From Actinomycetota bacterium (GTDB lineage: Bacteria > Actinomycetota > Aquicultoria > Aquicultorales > Aquicultoraceae), in the NCBI GenBank assembly GCA_030017355.1, contig JASEIR010000090.1:1-9337 (forward strand): a stretch of 9,337 nt of DNA, written 5' to 3'. Position 1 is the first letter of the stretch. Every line of letters starts with the position of its first letter. A program made the position numbers and the translations under genes. The notes beneath the pieces are model-generated. The model searched no databases, was not told the origin of the DNA, and saw only the letters and a program-made list of their open reading frames with translations. Shown here in pieces: positions 1 to 6,115 of the stretch.

Positions 1-29
1 CTTAAAAATTTAGAAAATACGATTTAGAT

Positions 30-90
30 CCCTCAGGGCCTTACGGCCCTTCGGGCCTGTCCCGAGCAAAGTCGAGGGGATGACAGAGGA
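30..90. repeat. G+C-rich palindromic intergenic repeat
   Basis: This block stands out from the A/T-rich DNA around it. AGGCC-type arms form overlapping hairpins: AGGGCC (35-40), loop TTAC, GGCCCT (45-50), or alternatively GGCCC (45-49), loop TTC, GGGCC (53-57). It continues into CCCGAGCAAAGTCGAGGGG and a TGACAGAGG tail. The appearance is that of a dispersed, non-coding palindromic repeat of the kind found between genes in many bacterial genomes. No second copy lies in this window, so the repeat status is inferred from its form. The hairpins are not followed by a T-run on the plus strand, so I do not call a terminator. Confidence 0.5.
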
Positions 91-112
91 TAAAATGCAA
101 AATCACTGAGAC

Positions 113-143
113 TTGAAAAATTCTGCCTAGTATATGGTAGACT
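113..143 (+). promoter_or_regulatory. weak candidate promoter for the HMA gene
   Basis: TTGAAA (113-118) resembles a -35 box. TGGTAGACT (135-143) resembles an extended -10 (TGnTAnnnT). The spacer is 19 bp, longer than ideal. Transcription would start near 150 and give a leader of about 45 bases before the ATG at 197. The placement is sensible but both boxes are imperfect. Confidence 0.25.
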
Positions 144-181
144 GTAAGGAAAACAGAGTGAAAACTAAACAGAGCAAACTA

Positions 182-187
182 GGGAGG
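182..187 (+). promoter_or_regulatory. ribosome binding site that fixes the HMA start
   Basis: GGGAGG lies 9 bases before the ATG at 197. The in-frame ATG at 134 has no Shine-Dalgarno sequence, and the 21 extra residues it would add are not part of an HMA fold. The site therefore selects the shorter 70-residue protein. Confidence 0.75.
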
Positions 188-196
188 ACGATAAAT

Positions 197-409
197 ATGC
201 CAAAAGTAACAGCAACTCTTACTTCACCTGCTATATCATGTATGCATTGTGCAATGACTATAACCGGCGGGTTGAAGACAATCGAGGGCATAGAGGATGT
301 TGTAGTTGACCCTCAATCCAAGAAGGTCACAGTAAGTTACGATTCAGATAAGATTAATGAGAACGGTATTAGGGCAAAGCTTAGCGAGTTAGGATATCCA
401 GCTGATTAG
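197..409 (+). CDS. small HMA-domain metal-binding protein (CopZ-like)
   Basis: This 70-residue protein is a single heavy-metal-associated (HMA) domain with the beta-alpha-beta-beta-alpha-beta layout. The metal motif is CMHC (C15, C18), preceded by AIS instead of the common GMT. Later landmarks are GIEDVVVD, VTVSYD and LGYP near the C terminus. Family members bind Cu(I), or less often other soft metals, through the two Cys and hand it to P1B ATPases or regulators in the cytosol. The length is typical of a stand-alone chaperone, and no signal peptide is present. The start at 197 is chosen because GGGAGG precedes it. It appears to be transcribed alone, since the next gene is convergent. A metal-ATPase homologue with its own HMA domain lies about 1.5 kb downstream on the same strand, a plausible but unproven partner. 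The fold is clear; the metal is not. Confidence 0.88.
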   Translation: MPKVTATLTSPAISCMHCAMTITGGLKTIEGIEDVVVDPQSKKVTVSYDSDKINENGIRAKLSELGYPAD

Positions 410-470
410 CTGCTTGGCTAGCTAGCCAATTAAACTAATTAGCCAGTTAAACGATTAGCTGATCAAAAAC
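407..470. repeat. imperfect 16-17 bp tandem repeats between convergent genes
   Basis: Units starting with TAGC follow each other: 407-422 (TAGCTGCTTGGCTAGC), 423-439 (TAGCCAATTAAACTAAT), 440-455 (TAGCCAGTTAAACGAT), and 456 to about 470 (TAGCTGATC plus an A-rich tail). The array begins on the TAG stop codon of the HMA gene. It includes a perfect 16-bp palindrome, TTGGCTAGCTAGCCAA (414-429), which in RNA can fold with a 6-bp stem and an AGCT loop. CAGCT-GATT-AGCTG (399-412) is a second small hairpin. The stems may help end transcription from both sides, but there is no strong T-run. Confidence 0.5.
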
Positions 471-489
471 TTCCAAATCAAGCTGCATG

Positions 490-1089
490 TTAAGCAGCAG
501 TCCGTCGTGCTTTGCTAATTTTAAACAACAGCGCCCATTCGTAAAGCGCGACTAGCAGATTTTTTATCTGCACAGCAGTTTCTTCATCAATAAGATTTCC
601 TTCTTCATCGAACTTTTGCTGTGCTCGCGAGATGTAGACTTCGGGATGCACAAGCACAAGGCACTTGACTGAGAAAAGAATTTGGCGAAGGACTAATTGG
701 GCCCTTACTGTTCCAAATCCTCCCACTGTTGCTCCCATGATAGCTACCGGCTTTCCAATGAGGGGCGTTTGGGTTGGAGGGCGCGACGCCCAATCGATCG
801 CATTTTTCAAAACTCCTGAGATTGAGTAGTTATATTCTGGTGTTACTATTAAAAGTGCATCCGCTGCTTGTATTTTGTCTTTAAATAATTGTACTGATGC
901 TGGAAAACCTCGTGCTTCCACATCGCCGTTGTAAAGTGGAATATTGTCTAGCTCAAATATTTCGATATTCATCCCCTCAGGCGCAAGTTTCTTTGTGACT
1001 CTAAGCGCTGCTCTATTATATGAGCCTTTTCTAAGACTTCCAGCAAAACCTAGCACATTTATCTCTTGATCCGTTGTTTTCTGGTTCAT
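490..1089 (-). CDS. NAD(P)H-dependent FMN reductase-family flavoprotein
   Basis: This 199-residue protein is a flavodoxin-like NADPH-dependent FMN reductase (the ChrR/azoreductase/quinone reductase group). After about 10 polar residues comes the first strand and the FMN phosphate loop GSLRKGSYN (residues 17-25). It continues with the family signature TPEYNYSISGVLKNAIDW (83-100), then GKPVAIMGATVGGFGTVRAQ (112-131). Members are cytosolic, bind FMN and transfer two electrons from NAD(P)H to quinones, azo compounds, metals such as chromate, or free flavin. The substrate here cannot be told from sequence. The length is normal. The ATG at 1089 is preceded by an ideal AGGAGG (1095-1100, minus strand). 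The gene is divergent from a HAD phosphatase and convergent with the HMA gene. A role in redox or metal stress beside metal-binding genes is reasonable but inferred. Confidence 0.9.
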   Translation of the reverse strand: MNQKTTDQEINVLGFAGSLRKGSYNRAALRVTKKLAPEGMNIEIFELDNIPLYNGDVEARGFPASVQLFKDKIQAADALLIVTPEYNYSISGVLKNAIDWASRPPTQTPLIGKPVAIMGATVGGFGTVRAQLVLRQILFSVKCLVLVHPEVYISRAQQKFDEEGNLIDEETAVQIKNLLVALYEWALLFKISKARRTAA

Positions 1090-1107
1090 GTCTTCCTCCT
1101 CATAGAT

Positions 1108-1119
1108 ATCTTAGAAGAT
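1108..1119. promoter_or_regulatory. small dyad in the leader of the FMN reductase gene
   Basis: ATCTT-AG-AAGAT is a perfect 5-bp dyad with a 2-base centre. It lies just upstream of the AGGAGG of the flavoprotein gene, in the 86-bp divergent intergenic region. It could be an operator half-site pair or a short leader hairpin. At this length chance is a real possibility. Confidence 0.2.
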
Positions 1120-1159
1120 GTTTTTATTTGCTTCATGTATATTACGCTTGTGTTTTTCT

Positions 1160-1168
1160 TGATATAAT
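1160..1168 (+). promoter_or_regulatory. extended -10 promoter for a leaderless HAD gene
   Basis: TGATATAAT is a perfect extended -10 element (TGn followed by TATAAT at 1163-1168). No good -35 box is found 16-18 bp upstream, which is usual for extended -10 promoters. Exactly 7 bases separate the box from the ATG at 1176, so transcription should start at or next to the A of the start codon. No Shine-Dalgarno sequence exists between the box and the ATG. Confidence 0.7.
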
Positions 1169-1175
1169 ACCTCTT

Positions 1176-1853
1176 ATGCGAAAGTTTAAAGCAGCTTTAT
1201 TTGATCTCGATGGAACGCTACTTGATACATCGGAGTTCATATTTCAAGCATTTGAGAATACCTTAAGTAGTCATGGCATACAGCCTCCAAGCCGCCATGA
1301 AATATCCAAGTTGGTCGGAAAACCACTTGAGTATTGCTACAAACTTTTATCTGGCCTTGCAAATGTAGATGAGCTTTGCGTAGAGCACCGTTTATTCCAG
1401 GCAAATCACTTAAAGCTTGCAAAGACATACCCTGGCACAGGTGAGGTTCTACAGGCATTAAAATCTGCCGACCTAAAAATTGCCACAGTTACAACCCGGC
1501 AAAGAGAAACATCGCTTAGGACTTTAGAGATAACCAATTTAATTAGCTATATGGATTATGTTGTTGCCTTAGAGGATGTAGAAAATTTAAAACCTCACCC
1601 AGAGCCAGTGCTAAAAGCACTTAATTTTTTAAATGTCGAGCCAGAAGGCGCTGTCATGGTGGGTGACACAGATGTTGATATACTTGCTGGTAAAAATGCA
1701 GGAACTATAACAGTTGGCGCAACTTATGGTTTTCGAGGAATGCAAATAAAAGATAGCGACCCCGATTTTATTATTGATGATATTAAGGAAATTATCCCGT
1801 TGATTTTGGCAACCCCCGAGGCAATTCCAGATTGGCAGCTTTTGCGTGATTGA
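1176..1853 (+). CDS. HAD-superfamily phosphatase (PpaX/Gph-like)
   Basis: This 225-residue cytosolic hydrolase has all four HAD motifs. Motif I is DLDGTLLD, with nucleophile D10 and acid/base D12. Motif II is the Thr of ATVTTRQRET (T106). Motif III is K139 in LKPHPEP. Motif IV is GDTDVD, with D164 and D168 binding Mg2+. The helical cap between residues 18 and about 90 is of the C1 type seen in phosphoglycolate phosphatase (Gph) and pyrophosphatase PpaX. The VTTRQRET segment resembles PpaX more than Gph. The substrate (phosphoglycolate, pyrophosphate or another small phosphoester) is not resolved. An upstream in-frame ATG at 1074 would add 34 residues unlike any HAD start and would overlap the divergent gene. 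The ATG at 1176 sits directly before the conserved first strand. It is preceded by an extended -10 box and no ribosome binding site, so the mRNA is probably leaderless. Confidence 0.92.
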   Translation: MRKFKAALFDLDGTLLDTSEFIFQAFENTLSSHGIQPPSRHEISKLVGKPLEYCYKLLSGLANVDELCVEHRLFQANHLKLAKTYPGTGEVLQALKSADLKIATVTTRQRETSLRTLEITNLISYMDYVVALEDVENLKPHPEPVLKALNFLNVEPEGAVMVGDTDVDILAGKNAGTITVGATYGFRGMQIKDSDPDFIIDDIKEIIPLILATPEAIPDWQLLRD

Positions 1854-1965
1854 GGATTCCCCGCCCTGCTGCTTTCTCTTGACTGCACTTCATAAGCAAC
1901 AACCGATTCCCTGATTTAACTTCTTGCTAAACGGGCATATACACAATGGTGGAAAAGGGGGGTTT
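1854..1965 (+). other. intergenic region before the ATPase homologue
   Basis: This 112-bp gap contains TTGACT (1879-1884), resembling a -35 box, and TATACA (1938-1943), resembling a -10. They are not spaced to work together. No convincing terminator for the HAD gene is seen. The ATPase homologue could be read through from the HAD promoter or have its own weak promoter here. Confidence 0.3.
1955..1962 (+). promoter_or_regulatory. G-run ribosome binding site that sets the ATPase start
   Basis: AAGGGGGG ends 3 bases before the ATG at 1966. The G-run can pair with the CCUCC of 16S rRNA using one G-U pair. A TTG at 1924 in the same frame would add 14 residues but has no Shine-Dalgarno sequence, so 1966 is preferred. 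The radical SAM gene starting at 7622 also uses a six-G run. Confidence 0.55.
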
Positions 1966-4380
1966 ATGAGAAGTCTTAGCATAAGCAAGGCATCAGAATG
2001 CCACCTTTGCGCTCTACCAATCATTGGAAAAACATACATAAGCGACGATAGAAGCAAGCGTTTCTGTAGCCAGGAGTGTTTGAAAGTTTACGAGATTGCT
2101 AACAAAAGAGGCCTTGATTTAATTAAAGAAAGTAGAGCATACCAACATCGAGTTAGCTGGCCAAAAGAAAGTATTTCAAACCAGCATCTAATTGTTGCAA
2201 CTATCGATGGTATGTATTGCCCATCATGCGCGCTTCTTATCAAGGCATGCTTAATGAAATTGCCAGGCATAATCGATGTTAATGTTAACTATATTTCGAA
2301 CTCGGCCCGCATTTATTACGATCCATCACAGATTAAGGAAGAAGATATTGCCCTCGAGATTTCTGCACTTGGATATACCGCATACCTGTCAAAAGGTGAT
2401 TCAAGGAAATCTTTCAAGAGAAAATATAGGTCTCCTTTTATGAGCCTTTCCATTGCAGGCATGCTTACGGCGCTGGTCATGCTAATCGACCTTGTTGTGC
2501 TTTACCCTGCTTATTCAAGAGGCACTATTAGTAGGAATGTGGCCATATACGAGTACATAGCTCTTGCATTTACCACGCCAGTTCAGTTTCTACTGGGCTG
2601 GTCAATCCTTCGCGATGCTCTGAAAAGCATCCAAGCCTGGCGCATAACATCTGACGCTCTGCTATCTGTAAGCTCACTTACCGCCTACTTTTACAGCATT
2701 TATGCAACATTTGCAAAGGCCGGCCCCGTGTATTTTGCAGCAGCTGCTATGATCACCACAATTGCAATTGCTGGAAGAAGCTTCGAGAACCTTGCAAAAC
2801 GAAGATTAACAGATGCCTCAAACTGGTTTAACTCACTTCTTCCTGATCAGGCATGGCTCATAAAAGCTGCTTCCATTGAGGCTATCCCGACAGATGATAT
2901 TGAGCCTGGCATGCATATCCTTGTAAGACCTGGAGAGCGAGTGCCTATTGATGGAGTTATTGTCGAAGGGTCTTCTGTAATAGATGAATCAGCATTGTCA
3001 GGCGAAATAAGCCCAATTAGTAAAACGGCTAATGATAAAGTTATAGCCGGCACCCTAAACATGGGATCAAACCTAGCTATTTCTGCCCAAACCACCAAAA
3101 ACGAGACAATAGTGAAAAAAATCATCAGGATAATTGAGGGCGCCCGATCTAGCAAAGCCTATTTTCAGGACCGGGTTGATCGAATTGCAGCGTTTTATAT
3201 TCCATTTCTACTTATCATAGCACTTTTTAATTTGGCAAATTGGTACATAACCAGCAGCTCATTGGTTACTTCTCTAATTAGCTTAATTGCTGTTTTAATA
3301 GCAGGATGCGCATGTTGCCTGGGTTTTAAGAGTTCGCTTTCTACCAGCTTCTTTTTGGATGCAGCTTTAAGACAAGGAATCTTAGTTCGCGATATTGGCA
3401 TTCTAGAGAGAGCTAATTCAATAAAGAATCTTGTTCTGGGTAAAACTGGCGTTATCACCAACGGCAAATTTGCGATTAGCAACATATATCCAGCTTCACC
3501 AGAGATATCACCCAGCGAGGTCTTACTAAAAGCAGCAGGTGCCGAGTCTTTCTCACATCATCCTATTGCACGCGCTATTACCCAAGCTGTCAGCAATTAC
3601 AAGCTCCCTATCTGCGTTAACTTTAAGGTAGAAGCAGAGGGCATTAACGGCAAGATGGATGGAGAGCTTATCCATATTGGATCGGAAAGATATATAGAAA
3701 GTAAAATTATTTTTATCAATGAAAAGCTTAGAAACGATGCTAGCGAATGTCGAAGGCAAGGGCAAACAGTTGTTTTTGTTGCCAACCGGCAACGCGCACT
3801 GGGAATCATCGGTCTTGCCGATGAGATAAAGACAAGCACGCATGAAGCAATTAGCCAGTTAAAAGACTTTGGAATATCACTTCATATTCTATCCAGCGAT
3901 GATAAAAGAACCGTAAGCAGTATCGGAAGACGAATTGGAATTGAATCTGTATACGCCGATGTTCTTAAGGAAGACAAATTTGAACCAATCGAAAAATTGC
4001 AAAGAACATCGCCAACTGGCATGGTTAGTGACGGAATTAGTGATTATTCCGCCCTAACCCAAGCAGACCTACGAATTTCTCTGGGCAACGATGGCGTTGA
4101 TTCTGATTTAATCGACGCCATTGTACTTAACCGAAAATTAACAGGTATATCTGACCTCGTTAAGCTGTCCAGAAGAACTGTTGAAGCTAATAAGCAAAAT
4201 CTATGGATTTCGCTAGGTTTAAGCGTTATAGCAGTTGCAGCTGCCACCGCGGGTTTCTTAACACCCATTACTGCAGCAGCGCTAGCATTTATAGCCAATC
4301 TGCTTATTATTGCAAATTCCCTTAAGATAGGCAATTTGCTGCAAACCGACAATAGTAGCGCAAATATAATAAGGTCTTGA
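1966..4380 (+). CDS. catalytically degenerate P1B-type metal ATPase homologue
   Basis: This 804-residue membrane protein has the domain order of CcoI/FixI-type copper ATPases. Residues 12-38 form a four-Cys site (C12, C15, C34, C38), followed by VYEIANKRGL. An HMA domain at about 74-140 has CPSC (C85, C88). TM1-4 lie at about 160-270, and the A domain carries SGE (345-347). TM5-6 lie at about 407-453, the P and N domains at about 480-725, and TM7-8 at about 745-787. Overall similarity is unmistakable, including HHP (531-533), EDK (669-671) and LSRRTVEANKQNL. Active-site motifs are lost, however: DKTGT is GKTGV (G492, codon GGT at 3439), TGDN is SSDD (643-646), GDGxNDxP is SDGISDYS (688-695), and CPC is CAC (448-450). 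The Tyr-Asn of TM7 and Met/Ser-Ser of TM8 are also missing. It cannot form the aspartyl phosphate. A regulatory, metal-binding or scaffold role is inferred. A pseudogene is unlikely, because no stop or frameshift occurs in 804 codons. Confidence 0.88.
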   Translation: MRSLSISKASECHLCALPIIGKTYISDDRSKRFCSQECLKVYEIANKRGLDLIKESRAYQHRVSWPKESISNQHLIVATIDGMYCPSCALLIKACLMKLPGIIDVNVNYISNSARIYYDPSQIKEEDIALEISALGYTAYLSKGDSRKSFKRKYRSPFMSLSIAGMLTALVMLIDLVVLYPAYSRGTISRNVAIYEYIALAFTTPVQFLLGWSILRDALKSIQAWRITSDALLSVSSLTAYFYSIYATFAKAGPVYFAAAAMITTIAIAGRSFENLAKRRLTDASNWFNSLLPDQAWLIKAASIEAIPTDDIEPGMHILVRPGERVPIDGVIVEGSSVIDESALSGEISPISKTANDKVIAGTLNMGSNLAISAQTTKNETIVKKIIRIIEGARSSKAYFQDRVDRIAAFYIPFLLIIALFNLANWYITSSSLVTSLISLIAVLIAGCACCLGFKSSLSTSFFLDAALRQGILVRDIGILERANSIKNLVLGKTGVITNGKFAISNIYPASPEISPSEVLLKAAGAESFSHHPIARAITQAVSNYKLPICVNFKVEAEGINGKMDGELIHIGSERYIESKIIFINEKLRNDASECRRQGQTVVFVANRQRALGIIGLADEIKTSTHEAISQLKDFGISLHILSSDDKRTVSSIGRRIGIESVYADVLKEDKFEPIEKLQRTSPTGMVSDGISDYSALTQADLRISLGNDGVDSDLIDAIVLNRKLTGISDLVKLSRRTVEANKQNLWISLGLSVIAVAAATAGFLTPITAAALAFIANLLIIANSLKIGNLLQTDNSSANIIRS

Positions 4381-4384
4381 AAAG

Positions 4385-6031
4385 CTATGGTTCTTCTTCT
4401 AACCTGCTTTGTCTTCTGCCAAGCCTTGGAGCTCGCACAAACGACAATAAAAGACTGATAGAAACAATTATTGCTGATGTTAATATGCCAAATATAAGAT
4501 GATTAACCATAGAATTGATTCGATTTAGTTCCTCGTCTAGCCTGGGTTGCTTTGTTACCACGGCAAACTCGCCTCTGGCTAGCTGACTAATAATGCGCCT
4601 TAATTGCTCAGGAAGCTTAACTCCAGCATAAGCAACCTGAGATAATGATTTCCATGCTCTCTTTGCCAAAGCATGGGGTGAAAAGGTATCTTCCCATGCC
4701 TGCCTAGCATAAGGAATTATTGCCTCAGTAAATTTAAACGTGGGATCAAGATGCATAACAAGACTTTCCTGCATTGAAACTGTCTTGGTAAGGAGCGCAA
4801 GATTTGCTGGCATTCGCAAGCTATGGCGCCTAACAAAGGAGGTGATATTTAAAAGAGTACTCCGTATATCAATTTGCTCAATGGAGAGTCCATAGTACTG
4901 GGCAATGAGCATTCTTATATCATTTCTCAGCTCGATATAGTTTTCAATTCGGCCAATAATTCCTAGGTCAACATAAGAATCAATGATTGCATCTAAGTCT
5001 TGCTCAGATACAGCAACCGATAATGCAACAAGACCAGCTTTAGTATCTTGATCGACAAAGCCAATCATTCCAAAATCGACAATTCCAACTGCCCCATCGC
5101 TCATAACAAAGAAATTTGCAGGGTGCGGGTCAGCATGGAAAAATCCATGTATAAATATCTCCTTAAGCAGGGCATTGGTGCTTCTCTCTGCAACTATTTT
5201 TGGATCTATACCAGCAAGTTCAATACTAGCTTTATCGGTGATTCTTATGCCGTACAAGCGCTCTAACACAATCACGCCGTTTGTGGTGTAATCCCAAAAA
5301 ACGCGAGGTATGTAGATTGTCTCATCGCCGCTAAAATTTTCGCGAAATCGGTCGGCGTTTCTTCCTTCCTGCACATAATCCAGTTCACGAAGAAGTGTTT
5401 GGGCAAATTCTCTTGCAATCCCTTCTATATCATAAAGACGGCCTATTGGCAGCCTTCTGCTAGCGAGATTCGCCAGCTGGAAAATAATATCAAGGTCTAT
5501 GGCTACCTGCTCATAAACACCCGGCCGCTTTACCTTAACAACAACATCTTCGCCAGTTTTAAGTCTAGCGGCATGCACTTGCCCAATGGATGCGCTTGCC
5601 AAAGGTGTTGGGTCAAAATAGGAAAAAATGTCTTCCGCACTGCGACCCAATTCTTTATGAATGGCATCAAGAATAAGTTTGGTATCAACAGGCGGCACTT
5701 GGTCTAAGAGCTTCTCAAGCTCCTGGATATATTCGGGTGGTAGTAAGTCTTGCCGTGTGCTAAGAATTTGCCCTATCTTAATAAAGGTGGTGCCCAAATC
5801 CTCGAAAACCATTCTAACATGCTCGGCCTGAGTGTAGGGTTCAACTCGTTTGGGATGGCCAAAAAGCCCAAGCTGGAATGGGATGTATCTGCTTAGGCCA
5901 AGCTGAGTAACTAGAAAGCCAAAGCCATGACGAAGCAGGGCGCTTACAATCTCTCGGTATCTTTTTCTATATCGTCGCGATGCTGCTATGCGAAGGCCAA
6001 TCTGCGGAATAGTGATTGCCAAAAATATCAC
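4385..6031 (-). CDS. UbiB/ABC1 (ADCK-like) atypical kinase-family protein
   Basis: This 548-residue protein carries the defining UbiB features. The KxGQ motif is K85-Q88, in FIKIGQILSTRQDLLP. The Ala-rich loop replacing the P-loop is LASASIGQ (144-151). The VAIK-type Lys is K166 in VVVKVKRPG. The ExD motif is in RELDY (215-219), the catalytic loop is HADPHPANF (299-307) and the metal-binding DFG is D319-G321. Family members bind ATP, act as ATPases rather than ordinary protein kinases, and support ubiquinone/menaquinone-type prenyl-lipid synthesis or distribution at the membrane. One hydrophobic segment (about 511-533) ends the protein; many bacterial relatives have two. The start is a GTG. 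No Shine-Dalgarno sequence precedes it, but an 8-codon ORF with its own site overlaps it by GTGA. The gene ends 4 bp from the convergent ATPase homologue, leaving no room for a terminator between them. Confidence 0.93.
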   Translation of the reverse strand: MIFLAITIPQIGLRIAASRRYRKRYREIVSALLRHGFGFLVTQLGLSRYIPFQLGLFGHPKRVEPYTQAEHVRMVFEDLGTTFIKIGQILSTRQDLLPPEYIQELEKLLDQVPPVDTKLILDAIHKELGRSAEDIFSYFDPTPLASASIGQVHAARLKTGEDVVVKVKRPGVYEQVAIDLDIIFQLANLASRRLPIGRLYDIEGIAREFAQTLLRELDYVQEGRNADRFRENFSGDETIYIPRVFWDYTTNGVIVLERLYGIRITDKASIELAGIDPKIVAERSTNALLKEIFIHGFFHADPHPANFFVMSDGAVGIVDFGMIGFVDQDTKAGLVALSVAVSEQDLDAIIDSYVDLGIIGRIENYIELRNDIRMLIAQYYGLSIEQIDIRSTLLNITSFVRRHSLRMPANLALLTKTVSMQESLVMHLDPTFKFTEAIIPYARQAWEDTFSPHALAKRAWKSLSQVAYAGVKLPEQLRRIISQLARGEFAVVTKQPRLDEELNRINSMVNHLIFGILTSAIIVSISLLLSFVRAPRLGRRQSRLEEEP

Positions 6032-6054
6032 CCAACTAATGCTTGTTTATGCAT
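6028..6054 (-). CDS. 8-codon leader ORF overlapping the UbiB start
   Basis: ATG at 6054 opens MHKQALVG and ends at TGA (6030-6028), which overlaps the GTG start of the UbiB gene as GTGA. AAAAGGGG (6067-6060, minus strand) is a good Shine-Dalgarno sequence 5 bases before the ATG. The UbiB GTG itself has none. This layout is typical of translational coupling. Too short to judge by composition; it may be chance. Confidence 0.35.
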   Translation of the reverse strand: MHKQALVG

Positions 6055-6058
6055 TAGT
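6035..6058. promoter_or_regulatory. perfect 8-bp stem-loop just before the UbiB start
   Basis: ACTAATGC (6035-6042) and GCATTAGT (6051-6058) are perfect inverted repeats around an 8-base loop. In the minus-strand mRNA the hairpin lies 3 bases before the GTG start, and it contains the ATG of the 8-codon leader ORF. It could be a translational control hairpin opened by leader translation, or a 24-bp operator dyad in DNA. Confidence 0.45.
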
Positions 6059-6115
6059 ACCCCTTTTGACTGCTCGATAAAAGAAATAAAGGCGGGTTGG
6101 ATGGGTGAGTCGGTT

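Noticed and set aside
134..196. 21-residue N-terminal extension of the HMA protein
   Set aside because: The ATG at 134 lacks a ribosome binding site, lies within the candidate promoter, and the extension is not part of an HMA fold. GGGAGG favours 197.
1074..1175. 34-residue extension of the HAD phosphatase
   Set aside because: It would overlap the divergent gene start, has no Shine-Dalgarno sequence, and precedes the normal first strand of HAD proteins.
1924..1965. TTG start adding 14 residues to the ATPase homologue
   Set aside because: There is no Shine-Dalgarno sequence before it. The ATG at 1966 has a G-run site and begins just before the four-Cys domain.
3439..3441. Sequencing error as the cause of the missing aspartate
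   Set aside because: GGT could be one base from GAT, but TGDN, GDGxND and CPC are also altered in the same protein, so one error cannot explain the pattern.
2847..3843. Minus-strand ORFs of about 80-102 codons inside the ATPase homologue
   Set aside because: They are shadows of the plus-strand frame, with no family features and no ribosome binding sites noted.
1966..4380. Pseudogene call for the ATPase homologue
   Set aside because: The 804-codon frame has no stop or frameshift, has a plausible start site, and keeps the metal-binding Cys and TM pattern. It remains possible only if inactivation was very recent, which the many substitutions argue against.
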